NCBI GenBank assembly: GCA_016859345.1
Contig: CM029126.1
Location: 7,049,027-7,113,026, forward strand
Direction of reading: 5' to 3'
DNA: 64,000 nucleotides
From: Istiophorus platypterus
Taxonomy: Eukaryota; Chordata; Actinopteri; Istiophoriformes; Istiophoridae
Positions 1 through 13,500 of this stretch are shown piece by piece. The notes under the pieces were generated by a model. The model ran no database searches. It was not told where the DNA came from and saw only the letters and a list, made by a program, of their open reading frames with translations. Within the stretch, counting starts at the first letter, position 1. The number at the start of each line of letters is the position of its first letter. Made by a program: the position numbers and the translations under genes.

Positions 1-1281
1 AAGCCGTCTCGAGAAAATGCTCCACACATCTACCCTCCTGACCCCTGCAACACCCACCAGTCTAACTCATGTAGGCACACCATCGCCACCACAACCACAC
101 ACACACACCACACAGATACATAAAAGCTGCCCTCTGTCTCCACAGCAACCAACAAGTCAGTTCCCATCCAGCCAAGAACAACCTTCCTCCGAGCTCCTCC
201 ATCACTCTCACACACACATACATACTTTCTCTCTTGTCAGCAGCAGAGCCTTGTTCTCTACCAACCTCCTACACTGCGCATATCGCAAAGTATGTCTTCA
301 ACCACCCTGTCGGTCGCACATTTTCCACAAATAATAACAGATTGAAACTGTAACTCGCGATTCCAGGTCATCAAGCAGTCAGAGTTTTTTTTTCTGCTGA
401 CACAGGCCCCAAAGCTGGAGCCAGTTAACAAACAAGATCTTGAATCATACGGTTTGTGTCCCAAAAGCTGGTCCTGAGCCAGCATAACTGGCTCCATTCT
501 GACTAATTAAATCTACCCAGCTAAAACTAAATAACCTGTGATCCCAGAGGAGATGCAACATAATCACTGAGTAAAACCAAAGCAAGCAGGCAAGTAAAGT
601 GTCAAGTTTGATTTGATGAAAAAATAACCCAAATAAAAAGAAAATATATCTTAGTTTCACTCTTGAGCTAATGGGAGGTACACTGCTTCATAAAAAAAAA
701 AAAATTTGGTTCCCCAGCACAAAACCACGACTTCAGCTTCCATGATGATGATGAAGCCTTGAGATTATCCTGCAGACCTCATTTAGCTCCAATGAAATAA
801 CTCTCATTAACAATACATTGTCATGTTAAATTTATGTTAAATAAAAGCTATTAAAGTTCTTCAAACATAACATCATTGAAAGTGAAATTTATCATGCACC
901 AGTCTCTAAAAATAGTTTGTATCATGGAAGTTCCATGTCACTCTACTTCTGTTTAATTATTAAAATCTCATTCCCCCAGCTGTGACCAAGAAACAGAGAA
1001 AGGAGTTTCTGCATGACTCAATGAGAAGACAATTTTATTACCCCTTTTTTATATAAACAGAGACTGAATCACCAAGAAAACATTTTGAAAGTAGTACATA
1101 TTGGAATATTTTAAACTATGGACTGCTTTATTTCGAAACATAGTTCTTTCCATTTTTGAGGCAGTAAACAATGAAAACAACTGTGGTGTTTATATAGTTG
1201 AAGCTGTGTGGCAAAACTGAACCTCTGAGGAGCCATCACAGCGAAACCAAAGCAAGGCAAAAAATGAAGTTTGGTTCTCAC
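1..1281 (-). other. Intron 5 of ago3 (partial)
   Basis: This lies downstream of the GT donor after the exon 1282-1418. No Argonaute PAZ-coding sequence is present on either strand. Sequence is AT-rich with short A and CA runs and nothing else recognisable. Confidence 0.7.
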
Positions 1282-2924
1282 CATCAATGTTGAGCATCAT
1301 CTTCCACATGGCGGGCCGCACAGATTGATGGAAGCCAAACCAAACCTCCCTCCCGCCTCCCAGGGGATGGTCATAGCCCTCTGGAGCCGAGAAGAATGAT
1401 CGTCCCACCGGAGTGTACCTTGGTGGAGAAATGCGGCAGTTTTAAGAAATGAGCAAAGAGGATATAGTGATGAGAGATAAAAAGGGAGATGAAAACAATA
1501 AAAGGGCATGAAAATTTTTAAAGACGTAAAGTAAACGAGGAGTTTACTTTGAAGACATAAACAAGGAGACCATAGGAGACGGATGAGGAGATGACAGGAC
1601 ATGTAAATTTGGTTGACCCCTCATTAATTGAGAGTGTAGGTCAATGTGTGTTATTAAGTGTCACATTCAGCTGCTCTTCAATATGGCCTGAAACCCCATC
1701 AGTGGAATATGTGGGAGGTGACACTGCCTGCATCCATCAACCTCTTAGTCCTCTGCCCAGGAGGAACATTAATAATTATACAAAAGCTACATTTTTTTCC
1801 CTCAGTGAATCCCGCATTGACAATGTGTCAAGATGCCAATGTAATACTGGGCTTCCAGCACCTGCGAGCAGAGCTAAATGAAAGGTGTTGCTATAACCAC
1901 TTTTTAATAATGCTTTGAAAAAGATTTTTATTAAAGCACTGGTGATATTACGTTCAAATTGGCTCTTGCTGGGGCTTAGGAAAGTGATATCGACTGGAAG
2001 AAGGTATGAGGTCAAGTATGGCGCTTTGTGAGAGTCCATATTAGCTGTGTTTGATTTCCGTTGGGATCAGAGTTCTGATATTGATGCCACTATGGCAAAA
2101 CAAATATATGTAGTATTTGCTATGAGTACAATAGGGATCTTTTTCTTTTTTTTTTTTACAATGTGTTTGATTTTTCATCTTTTGATTTTATGTTTGGTGA
2201 TTGAAGATGGAGGAGGGGAAAGCGGGTAAGGATAAATAGAAGGTTTCCTTGATGTGATATTATCCGCTAATGATCCACTGATAACAATTAACTTTTTATT
2301 TATGCCGTCAGGCTGAAATTAAGATTGAACCCAGACCTCATGAAATTTCATGAGAAGAAAAAGAAAAAACAAAAAACAAAACCCAAATTCAAACATCAGC
2401 GGCTCACTTCATGGAGGGCAGGTGTCGCAGGACTACATCCACTGCGTGTACAGGGTTGGTGCTGATGGGCTTGTCCAGCTCCAGAGGCTCAGGCATGCTG
2501 CGGCCAGTCAGCACCTCGTGGAGCATGTGCCAGCTGACCAGGGAGACAAATTTGATGGAAACCTTGAAGGGACGATCCTTCCCTCCCTCTCCTGGCAGAG
2601 TGACGTCCAGGTCCACCTGTGTGTGTGGGGAGGGGAGAAGGTAAGAACATTTAGTGAAGGGAGGCCTCAAGCGGTGGTTGTCGTTTTATGTACTTGTATA
2701 TGTCTAACATGCATGATGTGCGTGCATTCAGGTGGTGCTTGGAGAGAAGCGGTATGATTGTGTGTTTGCACTTGTGTGAGTCTTTTTTCCGGCTCACCCC
2801 TGTAGGTGCCACGGGCAGTGGGTTGGCTGTGTACAGGCTCTTCTTTCCATCGTAGACCGGCCTGCGATCCCCAAAGATTGTCACCTTGAAGTGCTGCACC
2901 ATAGAGTCAACCACCTCCCTGCAC

Positions 2925-2971
<47 letters not shown>

Positions 2972-4520
2972 TTTCAGTTATACTGTATCTAGTTAAGTGC
3001 AGATATGTTTAAGAGGTCATTAAGAATCTTAAAAACTGTGAAATAAACAATCATCACCACACAAATCAACAATGAAAACATCCTGAATCAAAGCGTTCAC
3101 GGATGAAACCTTAATAATATTGCCATCATTGCCATTTATCCTTTGGCAAGACACTGCCACCTTGTGTGCTCACTAACTGCAAGCTGCTCTAAATGAGATT
3201 TACATATTTGCCTATTTCTAAATGTAAATACTGTATCAGAGAAAGGTGAAGGAGAAGTTCGAAAGATAGAAGCCAGAGGGTCCATCTTACCTGTTGACTC
3301 GCCGGGGACACTTGTCAGGCTTGATATCCACCTCGTAGAGGTAGACATCCATCTTGGGGATCTCCACCTGGAAGCAGTTGGCCAGCAGCTTGATGGGCTT
3401 CCCCATGGTGCCATAGCCAGGCCGCCGAGGCATGGAGAACAGGGACTGGGCCCCAACGGCTCCTGAAAAGAAAAAAAAAAAAGGAGGAGAGGATGAACGA
3501 AAAGAGGAAATTAGCGTGAATCTGATTCAGGTCTTCGGAGTGGGCATGTTCAGAATGTATGCACACAAGGTAACGACCAACTGTCAATACTGACGGATAG
3601 TAGTTTATCAAAGATACTGTAATACAATACATATATGTTTTGTATTTGTGTTATCTTGATTGTTTTTAACAATTTCCAGTGAATCTTACAGTTCAAATTT
3701 ACTGATAAAATGTCATGCCTCAGTAGATACAATCAAACAGCAAAATTTGAGGTAGCCTTTCCAAAACAAATATGCTTGTAATTTCTGTTTATGTATAAAA
3801 GGAACACATGCTGATTACCATTATCATATTGTCACCCTCAAAAATAAATATCTGCATATGAATAGTAAACATTGTGTGTACGGTTCTACAGATAAAAATG
3901 TTTAACTATGAACTACTAAATTGCTATATAAAGTTAGAACTGAATGATAAAAAGGTACTATACTATTTCTCTGTCTTAAAATTACCCTGTCAGTGGTTTT
4001 GTTAAAAACGTAACAAGTGCCTAGTGGTAAAATACACAGTGAATTTCCAGATGTCTAGATAAGTTGCTGTTTAGGTGAAACACCAAGAATTAACATAACT
4101 GGCTGACACTTTAACATTATACGACACAATCCTACACCCCCACCACGCTCTCAATGAAGTGTCACCCTTCTATGCAGTGGCACTTTATTTTGATGTGATA
4201 TACTGAGAAAAGGACAGTGCACCAGCTCTAAAGCAAACAAAGAGCTACAAACAACATTTATTCTGAAAATACACACATGCGACTCAGGTGCATTGACCAT
4301 ATACTTTACACAGCATCTGAAACAGGAAGTGCTTGGATCTAGAGATGAAGCATTCTTCATGACAGTTGGAGAAACTTATTATGCAAGACATGGCAGCTCT
4401 GCCTCCAAATAATGCAATAAACATCACCACTGTCGCATTTAAGGAAACCATTCAGAATCTGAATAATGTGACTCTCTGACACAGGGTTTCCACTAAAGCT
4501 ATTTAATTTCACTGTGGTGG

Positions 4521-4558
<38 letters not shown>

Positions 4559-7500
4559 TAAAAAACTGGCCCTCTAAGAGGACTGATTGGAAATTGACAG
4601 AAAAAAAAAAATAACGTTCCACTCACATTTTAGCTTCCCCAACTTCTAATATTATGGAGACAGTTCTCTTGGTAACGTTTCATGATAGGATTTTATGATG
4701 TGACGGAGAACCAAAAGGCAAATGTCAGTGCGCAATGATTCAACTAAAAAAAAAAAAAAAAATTAACTTGATCACATACTAGCTCTTAGAATTCTTCTAC
4801 AATAGACCAATGCAGTGCAACATTATTGAAGTTAATCGTGTAGTGCTACTCACAACGGAACATGTGTTTGACGATCTACTTATTAGTTACACATTTCTCA
4901 CATTTGTTCTAAAATACGTGGTTTTTTTGGGGGGGGGGGTTTGGGTACATGCACACACGCACTCATTCCTTAGACATGAGTCACTTTGATCCAGAAACAG
5001 TGAGTTCTGTTCGACTTAATGTGCCACACTCATGTCAGTGCTATTTATGGGTCTGCTGAGGCTTGCCCTCGGCATCACACTTGAGAGAACAAATGGCTTT
5101 ACACGCCAAAACAATGTTTGGATTACACTTATGATGCTATCATCCGTATTGCTATTGTTATACAACAGCTGTCTTTACACAAAAACTCAGATGAGAGTCA
5201 TCCATTTGCCTGGCAAGCGCTGCTCTCTTTATGGCCCCCCCCCAGCCCCCATGGCTGGCTTTTTTTCAGTTTTCTTCAACTGTCCCATTCGGTTTCCACG
5301 GCCATAGGCCTGGTGAACTCCAGTCTCTACCAAAAACACTGCCCCAAATGTGTCATTGATAAAAGAGAGTCATGGCTGAGTGTGAATCATCACTGATTTG
5401 ACTCAGAGGGCTTTATATGTGTGGGCGATGCTGTGTGTTGAGGGCCCTGCAAAGGGGAAGTTCATAAAAACCACCTCGTAACAGCACAGAAACCTGTGAG
5501 TTGATGGCAGACAATATGAGCAAGCCTGTTTGTTTACTGTCGGGGAAGCTTTGGTGGTACATGTTTTCATGCCCCGCTCACCCCGTGTGGGCTGTGGAGT
5601 TGAGGGACAACGGGGTTGATGGAGGTGGAAGTCCTCGTGTTCAAAATAGACTGCTGGGATAAAAAATTGTGAAAAAAAGAGGGGAGAGTCTGGAATTCCT
5701 ACCAAGGCTGTCCCTCTCACAAAAATCTGTGTGCACACAAACTTTTTTTGATGTTGATTCCATTTGGGCCCCTCAGTGAAACTTGTGAATTGAACCCAAT
5801 TTCACTCACATGAGAGCAATGAAAAAAAAAAGGAAGACAACTATTCTGGTAAGTCTTCATTAAGGCTACAGAAATAGGGTTGTCTACCATGGAGTGTGAC
5901 TTCAGGCAATGTCAGGACGGAACTCGCTCAAGATGTCCTTCCTTTGAGAGCATTTTGTTTTTCTTTCCCGTGCCGTGATGGTCCCGGTGAGGTTGGCGAG
6001 TAGGAGGAGAATAGCAGGGAGTGGCAGGATTAGAGCTCGGCCAGGGTTGGTGTTTTCAGGCCCTCATTTGCCTCTCGGAATTGGCTTCAATTCAGCATGA
6101 GTCATGGAGCCATCATGGGCAGAGAAACGCACAGTGGAGTATCCTGCATCTGGACCGAATGGTGGACGAATTACAGTAGCAATGAAAGGGTCTACCAGCG
6201 AGAAAAAAAAAAAGAACACACCACCCAGTTTTGGTATTCCTCCCACTTGGGAACACACATACGCATACACAGCCACTTATTTCATTTTTGTAAGAAACCC
6301 ACACACAGGCATACAGTAATTTCTAGCTGTGGTATTGCGCGCGCACACACACACATGCTGTAAGAATGAACTCGTACTTCCCACATTACACAGAGAGTTG
6401 CTGCTTTTTATTTTTTGCACAAACATAAGCCCACTCTATCCCTGATGTTTTTCACAAGAGATACAGACACGCTGACAAACTGCTACAAATTTTTACGTTC
6501 AAACTAATTATTCCTGACACGGCTTAATCTCCAAGGCCAAACATCAAGGAGGGAAAAAAAAAGTGCCTGATTGCACAGACTAACCTACCACCCGCAGTCA
6601 CGACTTGTGTTTGGCTGGGAAGCAGCCTGACAGGATGTAAACAGGCATCAAAACAAACAAGTTGTGTACATCTAATCAAAGCACTGCCCCCTAACCATGA
6701 TATTTGGCTATCTGGCTGCCTCCGCATTCTTTGGCTTCCTGCGAATCCTGCAGATTATGACGGACCTCTGGGTGATTCTGCTGCTTGCAGAAGCGTTTTG
6801 AGACATTGTGATGGTGGTATGTTTAGATTCGCCTTTGCAACAGAGGTTGCAAAGAGACGGTTCATATTTCTCAAAAGGACAAACAATTTATTCTTAAATA
6901 TAGTACAGTTTTATTCTATATTCTAATTTCAGAATATAGCGTCAGAATGACTTAGAATGGCTATTCTCTGGGGTTAATAGGTGCATCTAAGGATGGGAAT
7001 CTGGTTCCAGTTGAGAACTGGTGGCCCGAACCGTGTGAGTCTTACTCCTTTTATCGCAGTCGGCATGTTTTTTCTGACGGTTGTGAATTGCAAAACATGG
7101 ACATCAAACTCAAGTCACGGCGGAGAGGAAGAAACGCTAATGTATAGAAAAGGACGACAGTGCTAGTTGTATAAGGGTGGGAACACCAGCAATATGGTGA
7201 AACGTATTTTCATGCAAAATGGGTTTAAATTCCAGGAATGCAATCCTGAGGGTAAATATCCTGTTATAATAGCATTAACGCCATGCATGTAGACTTAGCA
7301 GACCACCCCACACACACACACAGAAAATTGATCGGGAATTGATAAGGGAATCGATAGGAAATGGACCGACAAGCAGAACCGATGATGGCACTGTTCTCAA
7401 TAAAACCTTATCAATTCCCATCCCTTGTTGTGTAGGAAACTGTACAACCCGTAACAGACAATGATGTTTGCATGAGTAAACAGGAATATGCATTTTATGC

Positions 7501-10500
7501 AAGACTAAACACAGAATACTAATCGAGAACTTTTGTCAGGGATATGATGACCTCGACTGCTACTAGGTGACGTGTTATACTTCACTATGACAAATAATGA
7601 AAACTCAACCACAAAACTACACGGGCATATCAGAGGCTTATTGACTGTTTGCACAGTTAATGTAAGGGTTCAGGGGAAACCTCCACTTGTTGAAAACTGC
7701 TGCACTGTGTGTCTGTGCACACACTTTCAGATAATTACAGGAAGGACATCCTTTAACAAACAGTAGGGAGAGAAGATTTAATCCCCTTCGTATCTATAAG
7801 TATGTTTCCCATTTCCTGAGCCTGAGGATTCAGACTGTAAGAGATGACAAAGGTCAGAAAGCCCCTCTTGACCACAAATGAAATTAACTATTAGTGTATT
7901 TTAGTGAAAATGCAACAACTCAGTAGTGTGTCTGGAAGGAAATTGCCACTCAAGCCCTGGGCATATTGCATCGTGGTGAAAGAGTAGCTAGAGTGTTTCT
8001 TTCACCTTTTATTGTGAAGCAAACAATTTATTCTATCACTTAAGTCTAGGGCTGGTGCTTATTACATGTGCAATGGCCTATTAAGATTCTGTCAGCAACA
8101 AGCTGCAACCAGTTCTTCCTTGAAATCAAACTTACATATTCATATTTCTTTCCATTCACTGCCACTGAAATATTAACAGTTACAGAAAGCTCTAAAAATA
8201 ACTGTCGGGCCCAAAGGCAGTGTGTGGTTTGCTCTAAGAAAGAAATTGTCAATTAATATGAGGGATGCACAATCACAGGTAATGTTAATTTCAATAAAAC
8301 TGTTCATGCATGTTAGTTACTCCCCTTATTCAATATTCAGTATAATTATTTCTTCTTGTCGGAGCCAAATATAATACTTTTAGATATAGCAGATATTCAT
8401 AGTGAAATACAAATAAATATGTTGATGTTACTAATATTCCACAAACTATGAAATTATATGCCAACCAAAATCTATAATTTAATAAGCTCACACCCTGCAG
8501 GCTTAAAAAATTAGCCCTTTTATGTGAGCAGTTTCCTTTTTTAGTGAGCAGTCGCTGTGGTCAGCTTGAATTTATGTCACTCACACTGCACTCCAATAGT
8601 AACATGGTTTTATGGCAGAAATACAGTATCAAAACTACTCCTACGAGCCCTGCAACATAATCCACTTTTCCGCCGTCCATCCGCACGCCCAATATGCTCC
8701 AGACACTCATATCTTTGCCAAAACTTTGCTGAACACACCGTTTCAGTTTTCTGCTTGTGCACTGAGTTCATTCTGTGTGCTGCTTGTGTGGTTGGTTGGC
8801 AACCATACATTTGGGCATATTCTGCCACTTTTTGTTGGCAGATCAGTTTTACACAAGTCAACTGGCTTACTGAAGAGCTGCAGGCGCCTTTTGCAGTTTC
8901 AGCAAACCACAATCTTCCAGCATACTTATACACAACAAACTAATCAAGGTTAGGTATTCTTTAACAAGAAAACAGTTACTTTCAGGTGCCATTGTTCTGA
9001 CTGTTTCTCATTTAAGTTTATTGTCAGTTAATTGTTATATGTTTCTATTAACACTATTGTTACATTATCAAGTCTCATTCCCCTTTCCAAGATTTATCCA
9101 TTTTATATCTTTCACATCAGGACTGAATAGTTTAAAATGTGTTTAAAATGTGGGGAGAGTACAGGGACAGAATTTAGTTAATTAACAGTAAACAAAGCTG
9201 AGTGACACCACCCAGCTAGAGAGTCACCAGTGCTACAATGTAATGGTGCAGATGGAATAAATAATTAAAATAAATATTATATAAACAAATGTATAATTAT
9301 GATCCCTTTCTTAGCAGTGAATATTTTGCAGAAACATCTCAGCAATGTGAACCCGTTCCACTCTGCTGCTCTGCAACCCAACACAGTCACACTGTACACA
9401 GTGGGCTGGGATCCAGAATAACTGGATAGTGAGAAGCTAGGCTCACATCCAGTCCGGTCCCAGCTAACACCCCCCCCCCCAAACCCACCTCAGCCACACA
9501 CACCCCCACTACACAAACGTCCACGCTGCTAACTAGTGCACATGTCCACACACATCCAGGCCTACAAACCAACGCACACATGCACACACACAATACAGCT
9601 GTTGTGTTTCTAATCCAGAGAGGCCTGAGCTGTGGGAACAGGGCAAGTGCTCAGTGGTGAGGCACAATGGCGTCAGTCATAGCAGGCAGAAACTAGAAAC
9701 GCACGCAACCACCCCCCCCCACACACACACACACACACACACATATACATACGCGTGCATACGCAGACGTACGCAGCGAGACGTACGCAGCGAGGAAGCG
9801 AGGAAGGACTGATGCGAGTAACACGCAGTCAGACTCCTCCCCTAATCAACCTCGAAGAGTGTTGCATCTGGCAACGCTGGGACTCAAGGCCACACTCTGC
9901 CACAGATAAACACCAGCAGGCAGCCACATACTGACAAGCTGATGTAGGGCCCGGTCAGTCACAACAACACGCAAAAATGTTGACATCACCCTCGGGACAA
10001 ACCTGAGGCTGAGTGACAGCAGAGGAGTGTACATGACAGGGAAACATTGTCAGGGGGGACTGAGGGAGGCAGGTGGGGGGATTGTCGGGGGGGGACTAAG
10101 ATTCATCTGCAGTGAGAAGCCAGTTTTCTGACTCAGTGCCATTATGAAACGGCCCCAACAGTCTTAGTGGATGACTGCAAACTGACACACACATTCAGTC
10201 ATTATATGACAGAACTGAGTCACAGCCCTGGTTAATATCACTGAAGTGTTAAATAATCCTGTCAATTTTAATACAATTTTTTTTTTTTTTATTTTTATAA
10301 GCGAAAGCCCAAAAGGAATGAAGCCAACTGATCGAAAAAAACAAAAACAAACTGAAATGTTTGACTAAACTACAATGAAAAGGTCCATATTAAAGAACCA
10401 GCTTCAAAAAAAGTCAGTGAGATTCCATTCATTCGTGAAAGAATCTGGTTTCTTACTTTTCCTTACCATGTTGCATTTGACACAACTCAACGCAAAAACT

Positions 10501-13500
10501 GCGGAAGCTGCTCTGCCCTCAGGTTATTTTATAACTTTGTTAATGCAATTAGCCTGAAATGGAAATCACAGGTGTAAAAATACACATATTTTCACACACA
10601 CACACACACACACAAAGTACTAGCTCTGTTAAACTGACCAGGAGATTCTACTTGAGCGTGATAAATGGAGCCTTCTGTCTTCTCAGTTTTGCCAGCGCAG
10701 CCTGAGTGGAACAGCTGAACAGAGGACAGTGGACAGGGACTGTTGACCTTTTATGTTGACTTGGGCATGTCAACTGCTCTGCTACACTTTAGTTTACAGG
10801 CGCTCTGATAAATTAATTGGAACCAAAGCAAGTTATCCGATTCTTGCGAGCTTCATGTCATCATCTTGAGCAGAATATTTAATTTGCATTGAAAGGTCAG
10901 TTTGCCAAAATTATTTGCTATGCTCCTAACTTTGAAAAAGAGTATCCCCATCTCTTTCCAGAGACAATGTACCTGTTTTGTTTTGTTTTTTGGACAGTCT
11001 TTTCCCTGGCTGCATAGAGTTTTCACTTCCATGAAAGAAATGGTCCCAAAAACTGTTCATTTTAGTTCTTCAGCTGCTCTTCAGAGTTTTATGACACCCC
11101 GAGTTTTATTTATTACAACCATATGCAAAAGCACCAACAATTGGAATGCAGATGAGACAGGAAACTTAGAGCCTTGTAAAGAACACTCAAGACTTCATGG
11201 AAACATGAATGCAATCTTTCAATTTGATGGTACTGACAAAATCAAGTAGTGCTCTTACTGCACTTGTTTTGTTTTTTGTTTTTTTAGCAGTCGCTCATCA
11301 TGTCTGATTAATGTACTGACAGTTGGAAGAACGTGACCTCGGGTTTTTGTCTGTTGCTGTTAAAACTCTGTATCCTAAACATTAGTAAAAACATGGGTAA
11401 TTTTTTAAATTACAAATGAGATGGAAAGCTTTTAAATAAACTGCTTTAATTAAAAACAAATAAACCTCTAACTTATGTGGTAGAAAATTATCCATTTGGA
11501 CTTTAAATGTAAAATAATGTATTTGCTTTTAAACTCTTAACAATCCTCATTTCAACCATTTCGAGACTGTCGGGAAAACTGATGAGAGATATTTCCACAA
11601 ATACGTCTCTCTGCCCCTGACAAACAGACGGATTTCTGTCTGTCCAGCAGTGAGCCCCCCGACAAAACACACAGACTTCCCCATCCAGTTCCCTCTCTTC
11701 CTGTCTATATCCTCCCCCTAAAATGAGTCCCTTTCAGCTCCCCCAAAGACAGATCTCAGGAAGGGGAAAGGCAGAGGGAGGAGGAGGTGGAAAAGAGGGA
11801 TGGTCTGGACGCTCCGGCTTCTCATCTCTTTGAGACATCACAACCTTCAGCCTTTCCCCCCTCTCCTCCTCCGACTCGCACTCCCTTGTATCCCCCCCCC
11901 ACCCCCAGGACACACTCCATCCCTTGAATTTTCCTTCTGTCTACACAGCCCACTTGTAGGGGTTTGCTGTCAGCTCCACACTCTGACAACAGCATGTGTC
12001 AGCCAGCAGAGCTGGCAGAGGTATTCATGTGTCTACACACTACACAGATACACATGAATAAGGCTTTTTAGTGAACATGAGAAAATAATGTATTCCCTCG
12101 TAGGGCCATAGGATTTACAACATAATATAAAAAAATGACAGTATGTATTGAGCATGTACTTTTTGGCATTTACTTTGGTCCAGTGTGTAAAACTACAGTA
12201 TAAGTACTTGACTGAAACAGCATTCTTTTTTGTCCTATTAAAAAAGGGACCTGTACATGTAGGCCAGAAAGCAGGAAAAAACATGGAGAATGATGAGAAA
12301 TCAGTGGAGGGTTAACATATAGTGCCACCCACCTACTTTAGATTCTGCTGCCATTTTGAAATTCGCAGTTTAAGAGGTTCATTCTCTAAGCTATTCGTAA
12401 ATACCGTCAGGTCAAAGTTACTTTTGTGGTAGTAAAACCAGAATGCACATCCAGCTCAACACAGAAAGAAATGAGAATGCGAGTAAAGGTTGCCTCCTTT
12501 TGTCAATCTTACTAACAACTCAGAAATATGTACAATAGAGGGCACAGTGCCTTTTTTTGTTTAAATTATAATATTGAATATCACTAATAGCATTAATCGA
12601 AAGCCAACAAAAAGTAATCAAAACTTGCAAAACCAATAATAAAATATGACAGAGGCTCATTACCAAAAATTATTTCACACTGAGACTCAAGTATTGTATC
12701 ACGGGCTCCCTGGAGATTCTGATCCCTACCACTTATTTTGATTGATGGACTATTATTACAACATTAGCCAGACCCTGATGTCAATTATAGCATATGATCT
12801 AAAAGAAAATAGAGAGACATGAAAAAAATAAAAATCTAAGAGGGGTCAACAGGAGGGTTTTTTAATTTTCTTAAGTAAAACAAAATCAAGGGTAAATCTC
12901 TCCCTGATACAATGATCCTAAAGAGCAACGGCAAACTGCGTTTTCCATAGAAACCTACAACAATATGCCAATGGTTGGCCTTATGGGTGGCTGGGGTTTC
13001 GGACGGGGGTAGTCTATTGTCAATGGGCTTCTTGAATGAACAGAGTATTATGGGGAGAGACTGCAAATCAAGTACTAAGCCCTCCCTCAAAGCCGACCCC
13101 ACTGTCTGTACAAAATTCACAGAGAACCAGCATACAAGGAGAATGACGGGGAAAGCAGAGTTTCCCACTGAGGCACAGGGAGGGAAATTGGGGGGTGGGG
13201 GGGTAACTGTCTGTGAATCAAAAAAAAAAAAAAGAGCGGGAAACACAGAAGTAAGAGAAAGAAAGGGGGTACGCAATGGGGAGAGAGACTGGCAGAAGAA
13301 CAAGAGTAAGACATCAACATGACTAACAAGCAGGTTTGCTCATTTCTGATGTCCTCAAAAATATCCCCTGAGACGTCCTTCGTGAAATTACTACCATGAC
13401 CCTTAAGAGTCATATCTAGCTAACTCATATCCGACCTGGTTACAAATTTCAATATTATAAAAGGTGGAGAGTACTGTCTTCCAGTAAGCTGCATCCCTCA

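Noticed and set aside
12836..13413. Overlapping open frames of 98-155 codons
   Set aside because: They lie within ago3 intron 1, show no family motifs and include an A-rich run and a G-rich run. They look like chance.
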